From assembly GCA_038373865.1 (NCBI GenBank), contig JAXGGA010002345.1:60594-124593 (forward strand): a DNA stretch of 64,000 bases, in the 5' to 3' direction. Under the pieces are notes generated by a model. That model was given only the letters and a program-made list of their open reading frames with translations. It made no database searches and had not been told where the DNA came from. This document shows positions 12,405 through 24,633 of this stretch, piece by piece; within the stretch, counting starts at the first letter, position 1, and every line of letters starts with the position of its first letter. Source of the stretch: Uloborus plumipes. Taxonomy: Eukaryota > Arthropoda > Arachnida > Araneae > Uloboridae. The translations under genes were made by a program, and so were the position numbers.

Positions 12405-14510
12405 ACTAAATAAAAATAAATGTAAAACAGACAAATGAAAAAATAAAGAAACTTGTAACCCTTTGCAGTAAAAAAAAGTTGGTATTGTAAAAGTTTAAAA
12501 TTCCAACGAAAAATACTACTATTTCTTTAAAAAATTAGATTTAATCTGTTTTGTTTGTAAATAATGTAAAAAAAAATATATGAAGCAATATTCTAAATGG
12601 TGTATTTTGCTTTCTATGTCATTATTTATCAAATGAATAAAGTTTTAAAAATATTTCTTGAGTTAGGGAAGTGTTTAAGCCGGGAGATGGTAATTACACT
12701 TTTTACATTAAACTTAAACTTAAAACTCTCATTAAAATTTTATTTTTAAGTTTTTTTCGTTGCTGAGCACTGATTTGTGATCTTAAATGAGTTGTCTTTA
12801 AACAAATATTAACAATAATTAATTAATTACAAGTTGAATTTTTCCTACTTGGCATTGGCAAAAGTTAACGTGTTGAGAAAATCACCCGCACAAGAAAAGA
12901 TCGATTTTGTTTATTTTTATTCCAATTTTAAACAAAATTCATATTTTAGGGGGGAAAACTTTCTTGCATGTTTTTAATTTCCCTACCACGTGAATAGTTT
13001 AGTTTTTATTTTTTACGTAAGAAGAACTTTTTCTAACTTTCTAAGTTTATCAGATTGGAACATTTTTATCACCGTTTTACGCGGCACAAAGAATTATTTC
13101 ATACATTTGACGCATGAACGAATATTAAGTTTCCAGCCATATGAAATCTCATTTTAACTTTTAAAAATGCGTTTTTTACGCAAAGTTGTAGTTAGAAATT
13201 AATAAAAGCACTTAATGATAACACAAATGAGATAAACGCAACACTAAACGCTAATAAATTGCATTGTTTTGGGCAGCCCAATAAGTAATATTTCTTCCCT
13301 TTTCTCTGCTCCCATTAAATTTAATTTCTCTCAGCTCAGACTAATTCGGTTTTCTGAAAAAGTGAAATGGAGAAAAATGGGCAGAAAAGTGGTGTTCATT
13401 TTCCCCCCTTCATTTTTCTGAAGAAACAAAAAGGGGGAAAACATCCAACTTTTCACACGCAAATGAGTCATTATGATTAAAATAATTTATTTCAATTTTT
13501 CGACATTAAATGTTATGAAGTTTCGTTTTTTTTTTTTTCGTTTTTATCCTGAGAGCGGAGTAAAATGGGAAAGTATAGCGGTTAAAAACAAGCAAAACTT
13601 CCTTTTTCTTTATGTAATGTTCACTAATTGTTTTATTCACAAAAATTCGCGTAACCTGATTTTGAGGTTACAAGCAACTTTTTTTACTGTTCAGAAAAAA
13701 ATTGGCGCTTCCGTCTTTCACTGTTGTTCATCGTTTCAAGCTCTTTTTTTTTTTTTTTTGTCCACAAAAGAAGAAAATCATGAGAACTAGAAAACACGTG
13801 CTTGCTATAACAGTTTAATTTTGTCATCATGTTTTTTTTCCTGTACAAACCAAAACGTTTTATTTGTCAAGTGTTTTATTTTCCATTAAACAAAATTAAT
13901 AAATAAATAAGTAATTTAAAACTAAAAAATGAACGAACCAGAAACATTTGCTCACTAGTATTCCATTTATAAAGGCATATTTATTAATGATTGTGAAGCT
14001 TATAATTGTTAAACCTGAACAATACTCTTTTTTTCATATTACAAAACTGTTAATTAAAAGGTAATAATATTAATATTTTCTATTTGAATTTTAACAATGT
14101 AATTGAAAAAACTCTTGTAGTAACACACTGGGAAAACGTTCATTATTAAGTTAAGAAAATATTAAGTTTTGTGGAATTTTTTGAAGCCAGGATTGACTTA
14201 CATGTATTTCTGAATAAAAATACTTTTATATACGAAGCCATATCTTGGTTTTTTCGAAAGCATAGAAAAGAAACTAAAAAGCTGAAGAAATAATGGTCGA
14301 TTCTAAAAATTCCTCAATCTAACTGAGTTATTTCATTAAAAAAATTAAAACAATTCCATTTTGTGAACTAGTGCTTTTGTATACCGAGTTTTGTATGTAT
14401 ATCTTTCCTATTTAAATGTTTTAAATTTCTATATCTCATGTATTATATCTTAAATGATTTTTGGAGGATTGCAATTTTTGAAACACTGTCAACAGATTGC
14501 GTGCTTTGAA
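12405..14510. other. AT-rich DNA, no gene seen
   Basis: Long AT-rich stretch with poly-T runs near 13525 and 13746. No supported gene or bounded element. Confidence 0.55.
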
Positions 14511-14983
14511 TGGGGGAGTTTCCGAAATTTCAAAAGTATTTTTTTCTGAAAGAGCATGCTTCAAAACATAAGAATTTACCTTTTTTTTTTTTGACACAGT
14601 TATATATTTTTTATGAGTTATTTTAACCGGTGCGCAGATGCTATTCCGAAAAAAAAAAAAAAAAACCATCTGTGCATGACGTGAGTCGTGTACGTAAGCG
14701 CGAAATCTAATTGGTTGTAGTGAGATGACGAAGATCGTGACGTCACCGATTCCTGCGATTGGACAACTCAAGTCAAGCAAAATGGTGTTAGTTTTCGAGC
14801 TGTTAGGTACACCACTGATGTCACAAAAACCACGCCCCGTTTTCAAGCTAAGGTATTTTGAAAAAATAAAAAATAAACTGTTGGGAAAATTAAAGTATTT
14901 TCCGGACCCATGTTATTTTTTTATATCATTCTATCAATTTCAGTAACAAAAAGTAGTACTTTTGACTAAAGGAAACTCCCCCA
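14511..14983. mobile_element. MITE with TGGGGGAGTTTCC ends and 5-bp duplication
   Basis: Left end TGGGGGAGTTTCC, right end GGAAACTCCCCCA, flanked by TTGAA at 14506-14510 and 14984-14988. The 473-bp interior is non-coding, with a GC-richer middle (TGACGTCACCG near 14739). Superfamily not assigned; a 5-bp duplication is unlike the other elements here. Confidence 0.7.
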
Positions 14984-15869
14984 TTGAAATTTTGCTTTAA
15001 GTAAAATAGCAACAATGTTTCTGTTTCGCTTTCTGGAAACTAGCCACATATAGCTGCAAGAACACATACATCGATTTAATAAACATTTTATGATCAATGT
15101 TGAAATGAAGTGCATTTTGTGTGTGACTTAATTTATTTAGTTCAAGTCAATTAATAAGAATATAATACGTTTCCAATTGATCAAATACATTAACTATTTC
15201 CCATTTTGAATGCTGTTTTAATTAGCAATAAAACCATTAAACTGCATTCGATGAAAAAGTTTTGCTTTGGCGAATTCTCTCATAGCTATTTGATGGATTC
15301 TTTTTTTCCTTCTTTCCAAAGAACTTTCCACACAAACTCGACGGAGGCCACGCGTTACGAGATGCAGTTGCGGGATTGCAATACGTGTCTTCAACTTTGG
15401 TTTTAATTAGTTTCTCTTTCACAGTATTAACTGTGAGTGCACGAAAATTTTCTTTCATAATGATTTCAAATCTACATTCAGTGCTCTTTTTTACCATAAT
15501 AGTCGTAAAAAACCTGTTTGAATCAGCTAGTGCGTAGCGGTGTATAAAAATTATAATCAACAGGAGCATGGCCGGCCACCCTGTCTGATGATCGGAGAAG
15601 TCTCACAGGATGGAGTGGTCCGCTTGTGGGTTAATTGCCTACCCCGACTTTGAAAACGTTATGTGAATTCATCTAAGTTGGAGTGACGTGTTTTTTTCCT
15701 TAAAATTTGCATTAAGTTTTCATGCAGACTTTGCACTCCCCCCCCCCCTCCGTCCGTCCTCCTTCCCATGGAAAAATTCAAAATGACATGCCTGCTGTAG
15801 ATTTCAGCATTTGATCTTTCATTGGCTCCTTTCCAGAACATCGCAAGCAAATTACTCATAAAAAATTGA
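14984..15869. other. Mixed AT-rich DNA, no gene seen
   Basis: Holds a C run at 15738-15748 and a short GC-richer stretch at 15565-15650 (GGCCGGCCACC) that may be a repeat fragment. No gene supported. Confidence 0.45.
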
Positions 15870-16215
15870 CTCTCTCAAACAAATACTCCAACTTTCACCT
15901 CCCCCGGCAAAGTGAAAGCTAAAAGGGCGCCCTTCAAATCGATTTCGCCCGCCATTCGATAGCGAAACCTCCTCCATGGCGGATACTCTACGCAAGAACG
16001 GTGCAGGGTTAGGTTAACGTTCGATCCAGATAGCACACAGGTGTGACTCCGAGTCACACTCTGATTCTCCGGCGACTCTCGTGATATTGGGTGCACTTCC
16101 GGACAAAACGGGACTTTTATTTGGGAATTTTCTTCTTCTGCAGCAGGGTACCGTAAAAAATATGCATATCATGTTTCGGAGGACACTGCGCGCACGTGAC
16201 TTCGTTTCAAATCCG
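15870..16215. promoter_or_regulatory. GC-rich promoter-like patch
   Basis: Clearly GC-richer than the surroundings. It contains CACTTCCGG (ETS-type, about 16094), TGCGCGCACGTGAC (NRF1/E-box-like, about 16187) and a CCATGG at 15974-15979 in strong start context on both strands. This is what a broad arthropod promoter with a first exon might look like. Strand and gene are undetermined. Confidence 0.3.
15899..15977 (-). CDS. Candidate first coding exon (speculative)
   Basis: On the minus strand CCGCCATGGAGG gives an ATG in near-ideal Kozak context at 15975-15977, open for 26 codons (starting MEEVSLSNGG) to a good donor GGGGGAG|GTGAAAGT. The exon ends in phase 1. Joining it straight to the CAP-Gly acceptor at 3206 would create an immediate TAA, so it cannot be the directly preceding coding exon. 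It could be a 5' UTR exon with a short upstream frame, or there may be a middle exon, or no gene at all. The plus strand offers a competing MADTLRKNG start from the same CCATGG. Confidence 0.2.
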
Positions 16216-16358
16216 GATTTTTCACAAGTAGTCTTTTTTCGACACAATGAATTGTGTGTTCGTTTTTTAGCTAATAGCCTGCTCAATCCATTTGCACATA
16301 TGTGAAATTTTTCGCGTATATTTGCACATTATTCCTGGAATTTAAAACTGACTTTTAA

Positions 16359-16630
16359 GCCGTTACCGTCCAGTGATCTATTTATAGATACTTTCTTTTC
16401 AGACTATTCACTGAAAACTATACCTTATTATCATTTCTTATTCTTATTGGCTGGTTTCCTATTGGAAATTGGTTCAATAGGAACCTAGCCAAAAAGAATA
16501 AGAAATGATAAAAAGGTATTGGTTCAATAGGAAACCAGCCAATAAGAATAAGAAATGATAAAAAGGTATTGTTTTCAGTGAGGAGTATGAAAAGAGGTGA
16601 TCTATAAATAGATCACTGGGCTGTAAGGGG
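16359..16630. mobile_element. piggyBac-like MITE with TTAA duplication
   Basis: TTAA at 16355-16358 and 16631-16634. Inverted ends read GCCGTTACCGTCCAGTGATC and CCCCTTACAGCCCAGTGATC. The 272-bp interior is largely palindromic and includes a 50-bp direct repeat (starting 16471 and 16521) beginning GGTTCAATAGGAA. Confidence 0.75.
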
Positions 16631-16644
16631 TTAATTGGGATCTA

Positions 16645-17166
16645 CAGTGAAACTTCGATAACTCGACATGTGGCAAACTCGACTATCTCGGTAAGTTGAC
16701 AGTTTTCCCCCCGATGTTTGGCCCAATGCTGATTTCAATGGGAGGAAATCTCCCTAACTTAAAACACATTTGCAGGGACCTCTAAATGTCGACATCCACT
16801 TTGCTATTCTAGTTTACTTTTTGCTTAAAAGATTCTTTAACATTAACCTTTTCGGAGAGTTTTACTACACTGCGGTTTCTTGTTTTGCAGGCAGTCAATC
16901 ATTTTTTTTCTGGAATCTCTTATCTCTTTTCGAAAAATATGGATTTTTCCTCCTGGCGTATTTAAATACTATTTTATCATGCACTTTTCCAAAAAAAAAT
17001 CATTTACTGGAATTGATTTTAAAAGGTTATTGGTAAGCACTAGTAAATAAGCAATACAGAAAACACTATAATAGTTGAAAATTAAGGAACCTCAATAAGT
17101 TGACACCCTCTTAACTCGACATGTTTTCGTGGTCCTTTGGTGTGTCGAGTCGCCGAGGTTCCACTG
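16645..17166. mobile_element. pogo-like element, 522 bp
   Basis: Starts CAGTGAAACTTCGATAACTC and ends GAGGTTCCACTG, with TA on both sides (16643-16644, 17167-17168). The interior carries TCGAC/GTCGA words near both ends. Related to the copy at 17486-18458. Non-coding. Confidence 0.8.
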
Positions 17167-17485
17167 TATTCGAATGTAAGGAACTATAGTGAAACAGGGA
17201 ATGAAATATCATCTTTGTAAAAAGTCCTCAAGTATTTAAAAAATAATGATTTGTACGTGTTGCGGGCGTGACCGTGCAGTGAACACCCCCGCAACATGAA
17301 AAATAACTTTTTTCAAGTGTAATTTTTTTTTTCTCCGTATTATGATGAATAATGGTTCCTTGTTTTCAACTCTATCACAGCTAAAAGCTGAAGTTTAAAA
17401 TTCTGGGAATAAAGGTGCAAATACATGCGTAAAAACTGTCACATCTGTGCGAGTGGATAAAGAAAGGTAAACACACAGGTAACTA

Positions 17486-18458
17486 CAGTGCAACTCCGGT
17501 AATTCGACACACGGATAACTCGATCACCACGGGAAGTCGACATTTAAGTTTCTAATGGTGGTCCAATGTTAATTTCAATGGCTGAACCTATCTAACTTGA
17601 CACACATTTACAAGACCGTTTAAAGCTTGGCATTCACTTGCTACTTTAGTCCACTTTTTCTACCGTTGTTCTTTCACGTCGATCATTTCTGAAAATTTGG
17701 TGGTTTGAGTCACTCTTTTTGAAAAAATATCTCTTAGAGAATTACCCCCTTGTACCACGAGCGATCAGCGACCAACCCTTCTATGCTATTAATGCAAGTC
17801 GCAGGGTTAGGAAGGAGTTGGAGACGCGTACCCAGAACAGTCCCCAAGAAAAAAAAAAGGCAACATGACACTTGTTTTTTAAGTAAGCGTGAGGAGGGAT
17901 TTTCTCTGTAATACACCTGATCAACAAGGATGTCTATGTCTTTTTTAAAATATGGATTGATTCCTGTGCTCAAAATTATTCGATTTATTTTGTTAATTAT
18001 TTTTTAAAAAAAACCAGAAAAAAAGGAAAAAACTATTTACAGGAATTAATTTTTATTACGTGAGTGGTAAGCATAAGTAAATAAGCCATGCAGAAGACAC
18101 TTTAGGAGTTGAAATTGAAAGGTTTAGAGGATGAAGGGGCTATGTTACATTTAAAAAAACGAACATTCTCTACAATGGTAGGCAATGGATACAGGTAAGC
18201 AGATGAAAATTGGTACATCAAAAAGTAGATGTCATTAGACCCATTTCATACGCACACTACGACAAAACCAGAAAATAAAAAAGCTGAAAAAACTGCAATA
18301 ACAAAACTTTGAACTTTAATGACTCGCAATTTCTGTTTTGTCACATAACCCCTTCATCTCCCAAGCCCTTCAATTATGGAACATCGGTAAATTGACATCG
18401 GCTTAGCTCGAAAATTTTTCGTGTTCCTTTGGAGTGTCGAGTTACAGAGGTCCCACTG
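17486..18458. mobile_element. pogo-like element, second copy, interrupted
   Basis: Starts CAGTGCAACTCCGGTAATTC after TA (17484-17485) and ends GAGGTCCCACTG; the right TA has mutated to TG. It aligns along its length with 16645-17166 and is interrupted by the MITE at 18117-18371, which restores alignment when removed. Confidence 0.75.
18117..18371. mobile_element. MITE with GATGAAGGGG ends, copy 1
   Basis: A 255-bp element flanked by AATT (18113-18116, 18372-18375). Imperfect inverted ends of about 27 bp read GAAAGGTTTAGAGGATGAAG and GAAGGGCTTGGGAGATGAAG. Second copy at 28183-28428. Insertion in the pogo-like element confirms the boundaries. Non-coding; superfamily unassigned. Confidence 0.75.
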
Positions 18459-18479
18459 TGCATGATATAATTATGGTTT

Positions 18480-18850
18480 TGTTCAAGGTGTTGAAATACT
18501 CCTTAATATTTTTAGAGGAGTGAAATTCATTTTGGAGAAGTAAACAGAGAAGGCCATAACAATGATCCATTCAATAAAAACATAACTTTCTAAGGATGAG
18601 ATGGAAAGTTGGAGGAAAATAAAAGATGTGTATCATTTCTGTTTTTTACCTTCATAATGCTTGACAATCTAAGAGTTAAAAATACACTAAAATGTAGTAT
18701 TTTAAAATTCAAATTGATTTTTTTTCCTCTCCTCTTTCACGAAGCTAAATTGTTGTTTGGGATACAAAGCGTGAAACTACGCTTGACTAAACGTGTAACG
18801 CGTATTTTCTATGTGGGATATGCACTTGTAGAGGCGTTAAAAGACATATA
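18480..18850. repeat. Unclassified dispersed repeat, copy 2
   Basis: Shares GTGAAATTCATTTTGGAGAAG and downstream words with 4400-4640, and the CACTTGTAGAGGCGTTAA stretch with 6027-6050. This copy is uninterrupted and shows the order of segments before insertion. Confidence 0.5.
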
Positions 18851-21800
18851 GAATACAGATTAGTTGCTTGATAGAGCGAAAGTTAAATGTATAAATGCGA
18901 AGACACACACAAATTAGATATACAATTGCAAATGAAGACACACAAGACTGGTAGACAGAAGGAAATATATTGATAGAGTGAGAAAGAAACAGATATGAAA
19001 CAGTACTTAGATTCATAAAAGCAAAATTATATATGCGAATAAATAGATAATAGACAAACAAGTGAATGGTTATTTCAAGACATTCTTTTATCCAGGTTGA
19101 GGACGCATTTGGGGCGTTTAATAGATAGATACCCATTTAGAACTGAAGAAGTGATTCACTTGTTGAATTTTTCTTAAGCTAAATGTGTCCGCCTTTTGCA
19201 CTGAGTAGGGTGCTGCTAACATTCTTGTCTGAGAACTGTTTTGGTTTTCGAGTTTATACATGCATAATTCATTAAAAGTCAATTTATTCTAAAGCATTTC
19301 ACTTGAGCTCATTGTAAAATTATGGAGTTCAATTGTTTAAATAAATTAAAAATGGACTTAATCATTTATGCCTTATTTTTATATAAAACTGACTTATTGC
19401 TTTTTGTGCAACTGTTTTGGTGGAATGGCCTGAAAAAGTGATTTACACCTCTGGCTTCGAGAAAAGCTTGAAGTTTTTCTGTACATCAAAAGCCATCAAG
19501 TACAGTGTGACTCTGGCAAGTTGACCTCTGACATAAGCACGTTTCCAATTTTTTTGGGTTTTAGGAAAGGGTAATAATTGGCATTGAATTGAGTTCGGTG
19601 ACTTACTAGTGGCTTTGCAAAAGTATTTCAACTCAAACCCACGGCAATAAACCCTTTCCTACTACAACCGAAAGAGAAAAACATTCTCAAGGTCAGAGCT
19701 CAACATTTTGGAGTTACATATGTGCTGAAGTTTGTTTACATTTGTCATTATCAATGTTGTTTTTTATTAGTTTCTTCTTCATCAGCCTTAGTTTAATTTT
19801 GAGCTAGAGAATCCTCGAAAGAGAATAGATTGGCATCAAAATATAGTATATAGTTTGTAAATACTTTTTTACTCCAAATATTAAAGAAAAATAGCGAACA
19901 TCACTTTTTCTCAAGATTTTTGACTCATCGCCAAGTTCCAATTGATTTCAGAATGTTCGAAAAATTTTTTTTTAAAGAAAAGTTAAACTGGAAGTCAATC
20001 AAAATTTTATCAAACAGAAAAATGTTGCCTGGTTTAAGGGGAGTTTACTCGTTTAAAGCTTGTTATACTTCCGTAGACTTAACATTGTATCTATACTAAA
20101 TCTGATTTCCTCGCTAAATTCAAGTATCGTTAAACTGGGGCTCGTTATAAGACAGTTCGATTGCATGCACAGAAAAGAGTTGAATGAGTTTCGAAAAATT
20201 TTAGAAAGAGATTTTCAAAATGCATGAAACAGGCCAGTCATTTTGGGGGGGGGGGGGAGCTTCTCTCGCCGGCTCGCAGAATAAGAATAGTTAAAAATAA
20301 GTGGAGATTTTTTTTTTTTTTTTTGCTGTATTTTGGGGGTAACTTACGTCAATTATATACTGTGCCCCCCTCCCTTGGAAAATTTTGAAATGAGATATTC
20401 CTCAAACCGAATAATCAGCATACAAATAATTGGAAGTTCAACGTACTCAGATTCATCGCTTCTTACTAATCGGAATAATGCTATCATTATTTCGTTTTTT
20501 ATTTACCAAACACAAGCCAAATGCAGCTCATATTACTCTTTGGAAAGAAGCTGTTTCTTCTCTAAACCCACTTGTAATCGAGACGCAGTCAATGCAACTA
20601 ACTTTCGGAAGCCATAAACTCCTCATGCGTGCAGCAAAGGGTGGTGCAGGACATGGAACAACAATGCAGAGGAAATCATAATGATTAACAAAAAAGCGAT
20701 GACTCAGCGTGAAGTGGTTTCATTTAGAAGTACATATATCAAACAACATTTATTTTTTGCGACCTTTTTTATCCCATTCATTTGTGTTCGAACCGGGAAT
20801 GGGTTAATTTCCCTTTGTATGCGGAGGTCAATTTCAACCTTCTTCAAGAGGAGGTAGATGGGGTCAGAATTATCATTTATAAAATTTGAAGGTCAATTGT
20901 TGACCTTCTCTGCTTTGATGTAAGTCAATTCCGACTTCTTAAAGGAAGGCTGGGCAAACCTCTGTTTTCAGAAGATCACGAAACAAATTAGAAGTTTTGA
21001 ATTGGCAGTAGCTTACAGAATTAAAAAAAAAACTTATTTATACATGAAAAGTTTCTTTTTTTTCTTTTTCTTTCTTTTAACGAAAATTTTCATGCAAGGA
21101 AACTCCGAGCGGAAAACGTCTGAAATACTACACTGTATGTTCATGAGGTTACCTTTTATTAGAGCTAGATACCTGTGTCCGAAAAGCAAGTTGAAACTCT
21201 CATTACACAAATATATCTTTCACACATCAAAACTTCCAGCAAAACATAGAAATCAAACGTTCTTCGGGATAGATTATCAAGAACTCCCAGCCACATGAAT
21301 AAAAATCATTTTTTCTAAACCAGATTACTAAAAGCTTTCAGTTGTAAGCAAGTATCAATCCTCCTCGACAACAGGTTAATAACTCCGCTATGAATGTCCC
21401 ATGACGGATGATTAAAAATATCAACTGTTTTTTATTCCCATATTTAATTTAACAATTTCGTAAACAAAACACATTAATTCCTCAAAGCTAATCAAACAGA
21501 GCAATGAATACTTAAATTCCAGGAAGAATAAAGCATTATCCAGAAATTCAAGGTTATTTCGTAGGCGTATTAGAAGATTGAAGGTCATTAAAGGTATAAA
21601 TTCCGCAACTTATCAGGCCTTTTAATACCTGCGAATTTGAAGCTTTCAGTGGCCTTGCGACACCTCCTCTTCATCTTTCAAACGTTCATAACCTCAATCA
21701 AGAGGTTTCTTATGACGAACGTTTCTCGTCAGCTCATTAACTTCTTTTTGAAACATTGCGTGGAAGGTGGAATGATTTATGCAGTGCCACAGGAGTGCTT

Positions 21801-24633
21801 CACAGGTGTTACAGAAAAAGGTTAAAGAGTCTTTTCGCTGAAGTAACACGATCTACACATGAGGCTCGTTACAGAGCTTTCCAATCCTGTCGAAAGACCC
21901 TTTGTACACTTTTACGGCTTATTTTGCCTAACAGGAAGTGTCCTTATGTATCACAGGTGGCCCTGGAAATTTTAAATGGGACTAAGCACTAGGATACAAT
22001 TAAAAGAGACGGAACATTGATCAAATACCATCCTATCATTTGCCATGATTCAAGCCCAGATCCATGGACATATCAGAGCTAACAAAACCCAGTACAAACA
22101 ATAGTGTGATTGTGGCATAGGGCTAAGTTAATAATTTGATTGTGTTATTTTTGATTACTTAATATATTTTATTTATTTATTTACTTTGATTCAGTTTACT
22201 ATGCAGTTTGCTGCGCAACACTACGCAACAACGAGTTTTCTATCTACAACCTGAAATAACATTTCAACTGGCACTCACCAACGACAATGGTAGCAGTTAA
22301 AAAAATATAAAATAAAAAAATGTCATATAAACCAAGGTTTTAAATCAAACTACTTTTACTGGATGTATACTCAAATACTACGTACTCAATACTTATGATT
22401 AATGTATAGTTTTTCATAGTCTAAATAAACAGGGTTTAGTTATATAGTTTGCAAAATTTACTTCTAAGTTAAGAAAGTTTTAAAATGCGCCATTATAGAC
22501 AGTTTATATGCCATCACGCACCAGATACTAACTTCGAACCAATTTTTCGATCTATTTGGGACAAAAAAATTTGAAAATTTGTCCGATATCCAAATCCCAT
22601 AATAGTCGCATATGAGTAATTTATTTTTTAAATTTACATAACAAATAAATACTGAAAACTTTATGATGGCAAATGTATCAAAGTAATTCAAAACGTCAGC
22701 CATGCACACGTCCTTTTCACTTCCTTATTAAACCAGATCTACACCAAACGCTGCGTTTCCATAAAACAACCCAGAAAATCTGACCTGCATTGAAATACTT
22801 ATTATTGCATAACTTAACGAAAATAATTCTTATGTGAACTTTCCAATAAAGACCCAGCGTTTAATAATAATAAAAGAAAAGTAATTGTTCCACTGATGAT
22901 ACCGATGTTCCAGACCTGACATGTTTAACTGCAACCGGAAGGAAATCGAAACTTCCACAACCGAACCGCGGTCACGTCTCTCATGAAGAGCGTCAGACGC
23001 ACCGATGCGTTAAGTCACATGTCACATTCCAATTGAAATTTATAAATGATGTGCACACGTTTTTTTTTTTTTTTTTCGAACTCCTCTCTCAATGGTGGTG
23101 TGGTTCTCCCCAAGCGATTCCGAAACAGAAAAATAAATAGGCAACACGAATACTTCCCACAAGCCCATTTTTGCGTCAGTTAATTCTATAAATCGTAGGG
23201 GGAAAGGAATAACAGAAGTATGACGAAATCGAAATGAAATAGAAAATAGAATGACGGGAGAGATTTTAGTCCAACGGGAGTTATTTTAGACGTGTTCGAA
23301 TCGGGGGAAAAGATTGATTTAATGTCCCTGGAACAGTAGTCGACAATAGCTTCCGTTAGTTTCGTTCGAAATCGCTTTACGTAGAGCACTGAGCATGTAA
23401 CTAGCTGCTGTGTCACACAATATTTTGAACCAAATAACAGACAGAGAAAAAATTTCGACTTCAATAAATCCCAAGCTTTTATCTTCATAATATTTTTGTT
23501 TTAAATACACATAAGCTCGCTTGAATGTACTAATTACAACATTACAAAGAATATTGTTGTTTCGAATGTGGTAGCGTATTTTTTCTTCACCTTTTTCCAG
23601 AAACTGGTAAACATTCTTTTACGTGGCATCACTTCCGGAGAGCACTATTACCATATGACAATTTTGATGCCCAGTTTCCTACCAGATGGCTCTTAAGGTG
23701 TGAACTACAGTTGAAACTTAATTTAGATGAAGGCACCCAAGTCAAATAGATACTCAATGGATATGTAACAAAGGATCAGTCAGCAAAATTGAGCTCAAAA
23801 GACCAATGCCTTAACATTACGCAACCCTGTCGGCATTTTTGAAGCTTATATATAGGACATAAAACTTTAAATGTAAATTTTGCCTGCAGGTGTGAAATGT
23901 GGTTTTTCCAATAAACATCAATTAATCATGAAAAATGTTTTACTGGAGAAGGAGACATAACACGATGTTTTGAGCATAATGGTTTTCCCAGCTAGTTGCA
24001 GCGCATGATTTCACCATAACTAATTTAAGAAAATTAATAATTGAATTTAAGCATCAGTTCCAGAATGGTACTACCATTGGACATAATGCTACAATGCAAT
24101 GTGTCTGCTTGAATCCGAAACTAATTCTAAAATTTGGCATAAGCATATTCCTCTGCGGTCCACAGAGTCAGATGTTAATTTTACGCAGATGGCGGTTCAG
24201 TTAGTTGTAATATAGCTGGCGTAACATTTTCAGCTACGACGCCTACTCGCAACGCAATTTATGAATTTCACAAAATAAACTTCAGAATAATAAAAGAATT
24301 TTTAACTGTTTTGGCAGTTTTTTCTCAACGTTTACTGTATTTTAATATAATTTTTCCACAGTGCACAAACCTTTACTTTAAAATTAATAATTCTGCGTTG
24401 TTCACGCGGTATTCATCTTAGAATTATCTTGAATTAAATTGGTAAAAACAATATAAACGGTAAACATAATTGGTAAACAATATATAACTGAACATCACAT
24501 AAACCAAGGTACTATTATAATCATATCAAGATATATTGCAAGGGGACGAGAAGCAATTCTATTTCATGTAGATTCATTAAATTTTTCAAAATGAACATCG
24601 TTACTAAAACGTCAGCTATAATAACTGTATGAA
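18851..24633. other. Mostly unassigned AT-rich DNA, no gene seen
   Basis: Includes a probable pogo-like end fragment at 19502-19545 (TACAGTGTGACTCTGGCAAG), a degraded end near 20120-20165 (TCGTTATAAGACAGTTCGA), a G run at 20245-20257, and a somewhat GC-richer stretch at 21640-21990. Open frames here are short and lack codon bias. Nothing can be named. Confidence 0.5.

Noticed and set aside
14436..14846. 136-codon minus-strand open frame
   Set aside because: Overlaps a MITE and its flank, with poly-Phe/Lys runs from homopolymers.
21640..21990. Possible exon with two overlapping open frames
   Set aside because: No codon bias, no splice signals and no recognisable motif.
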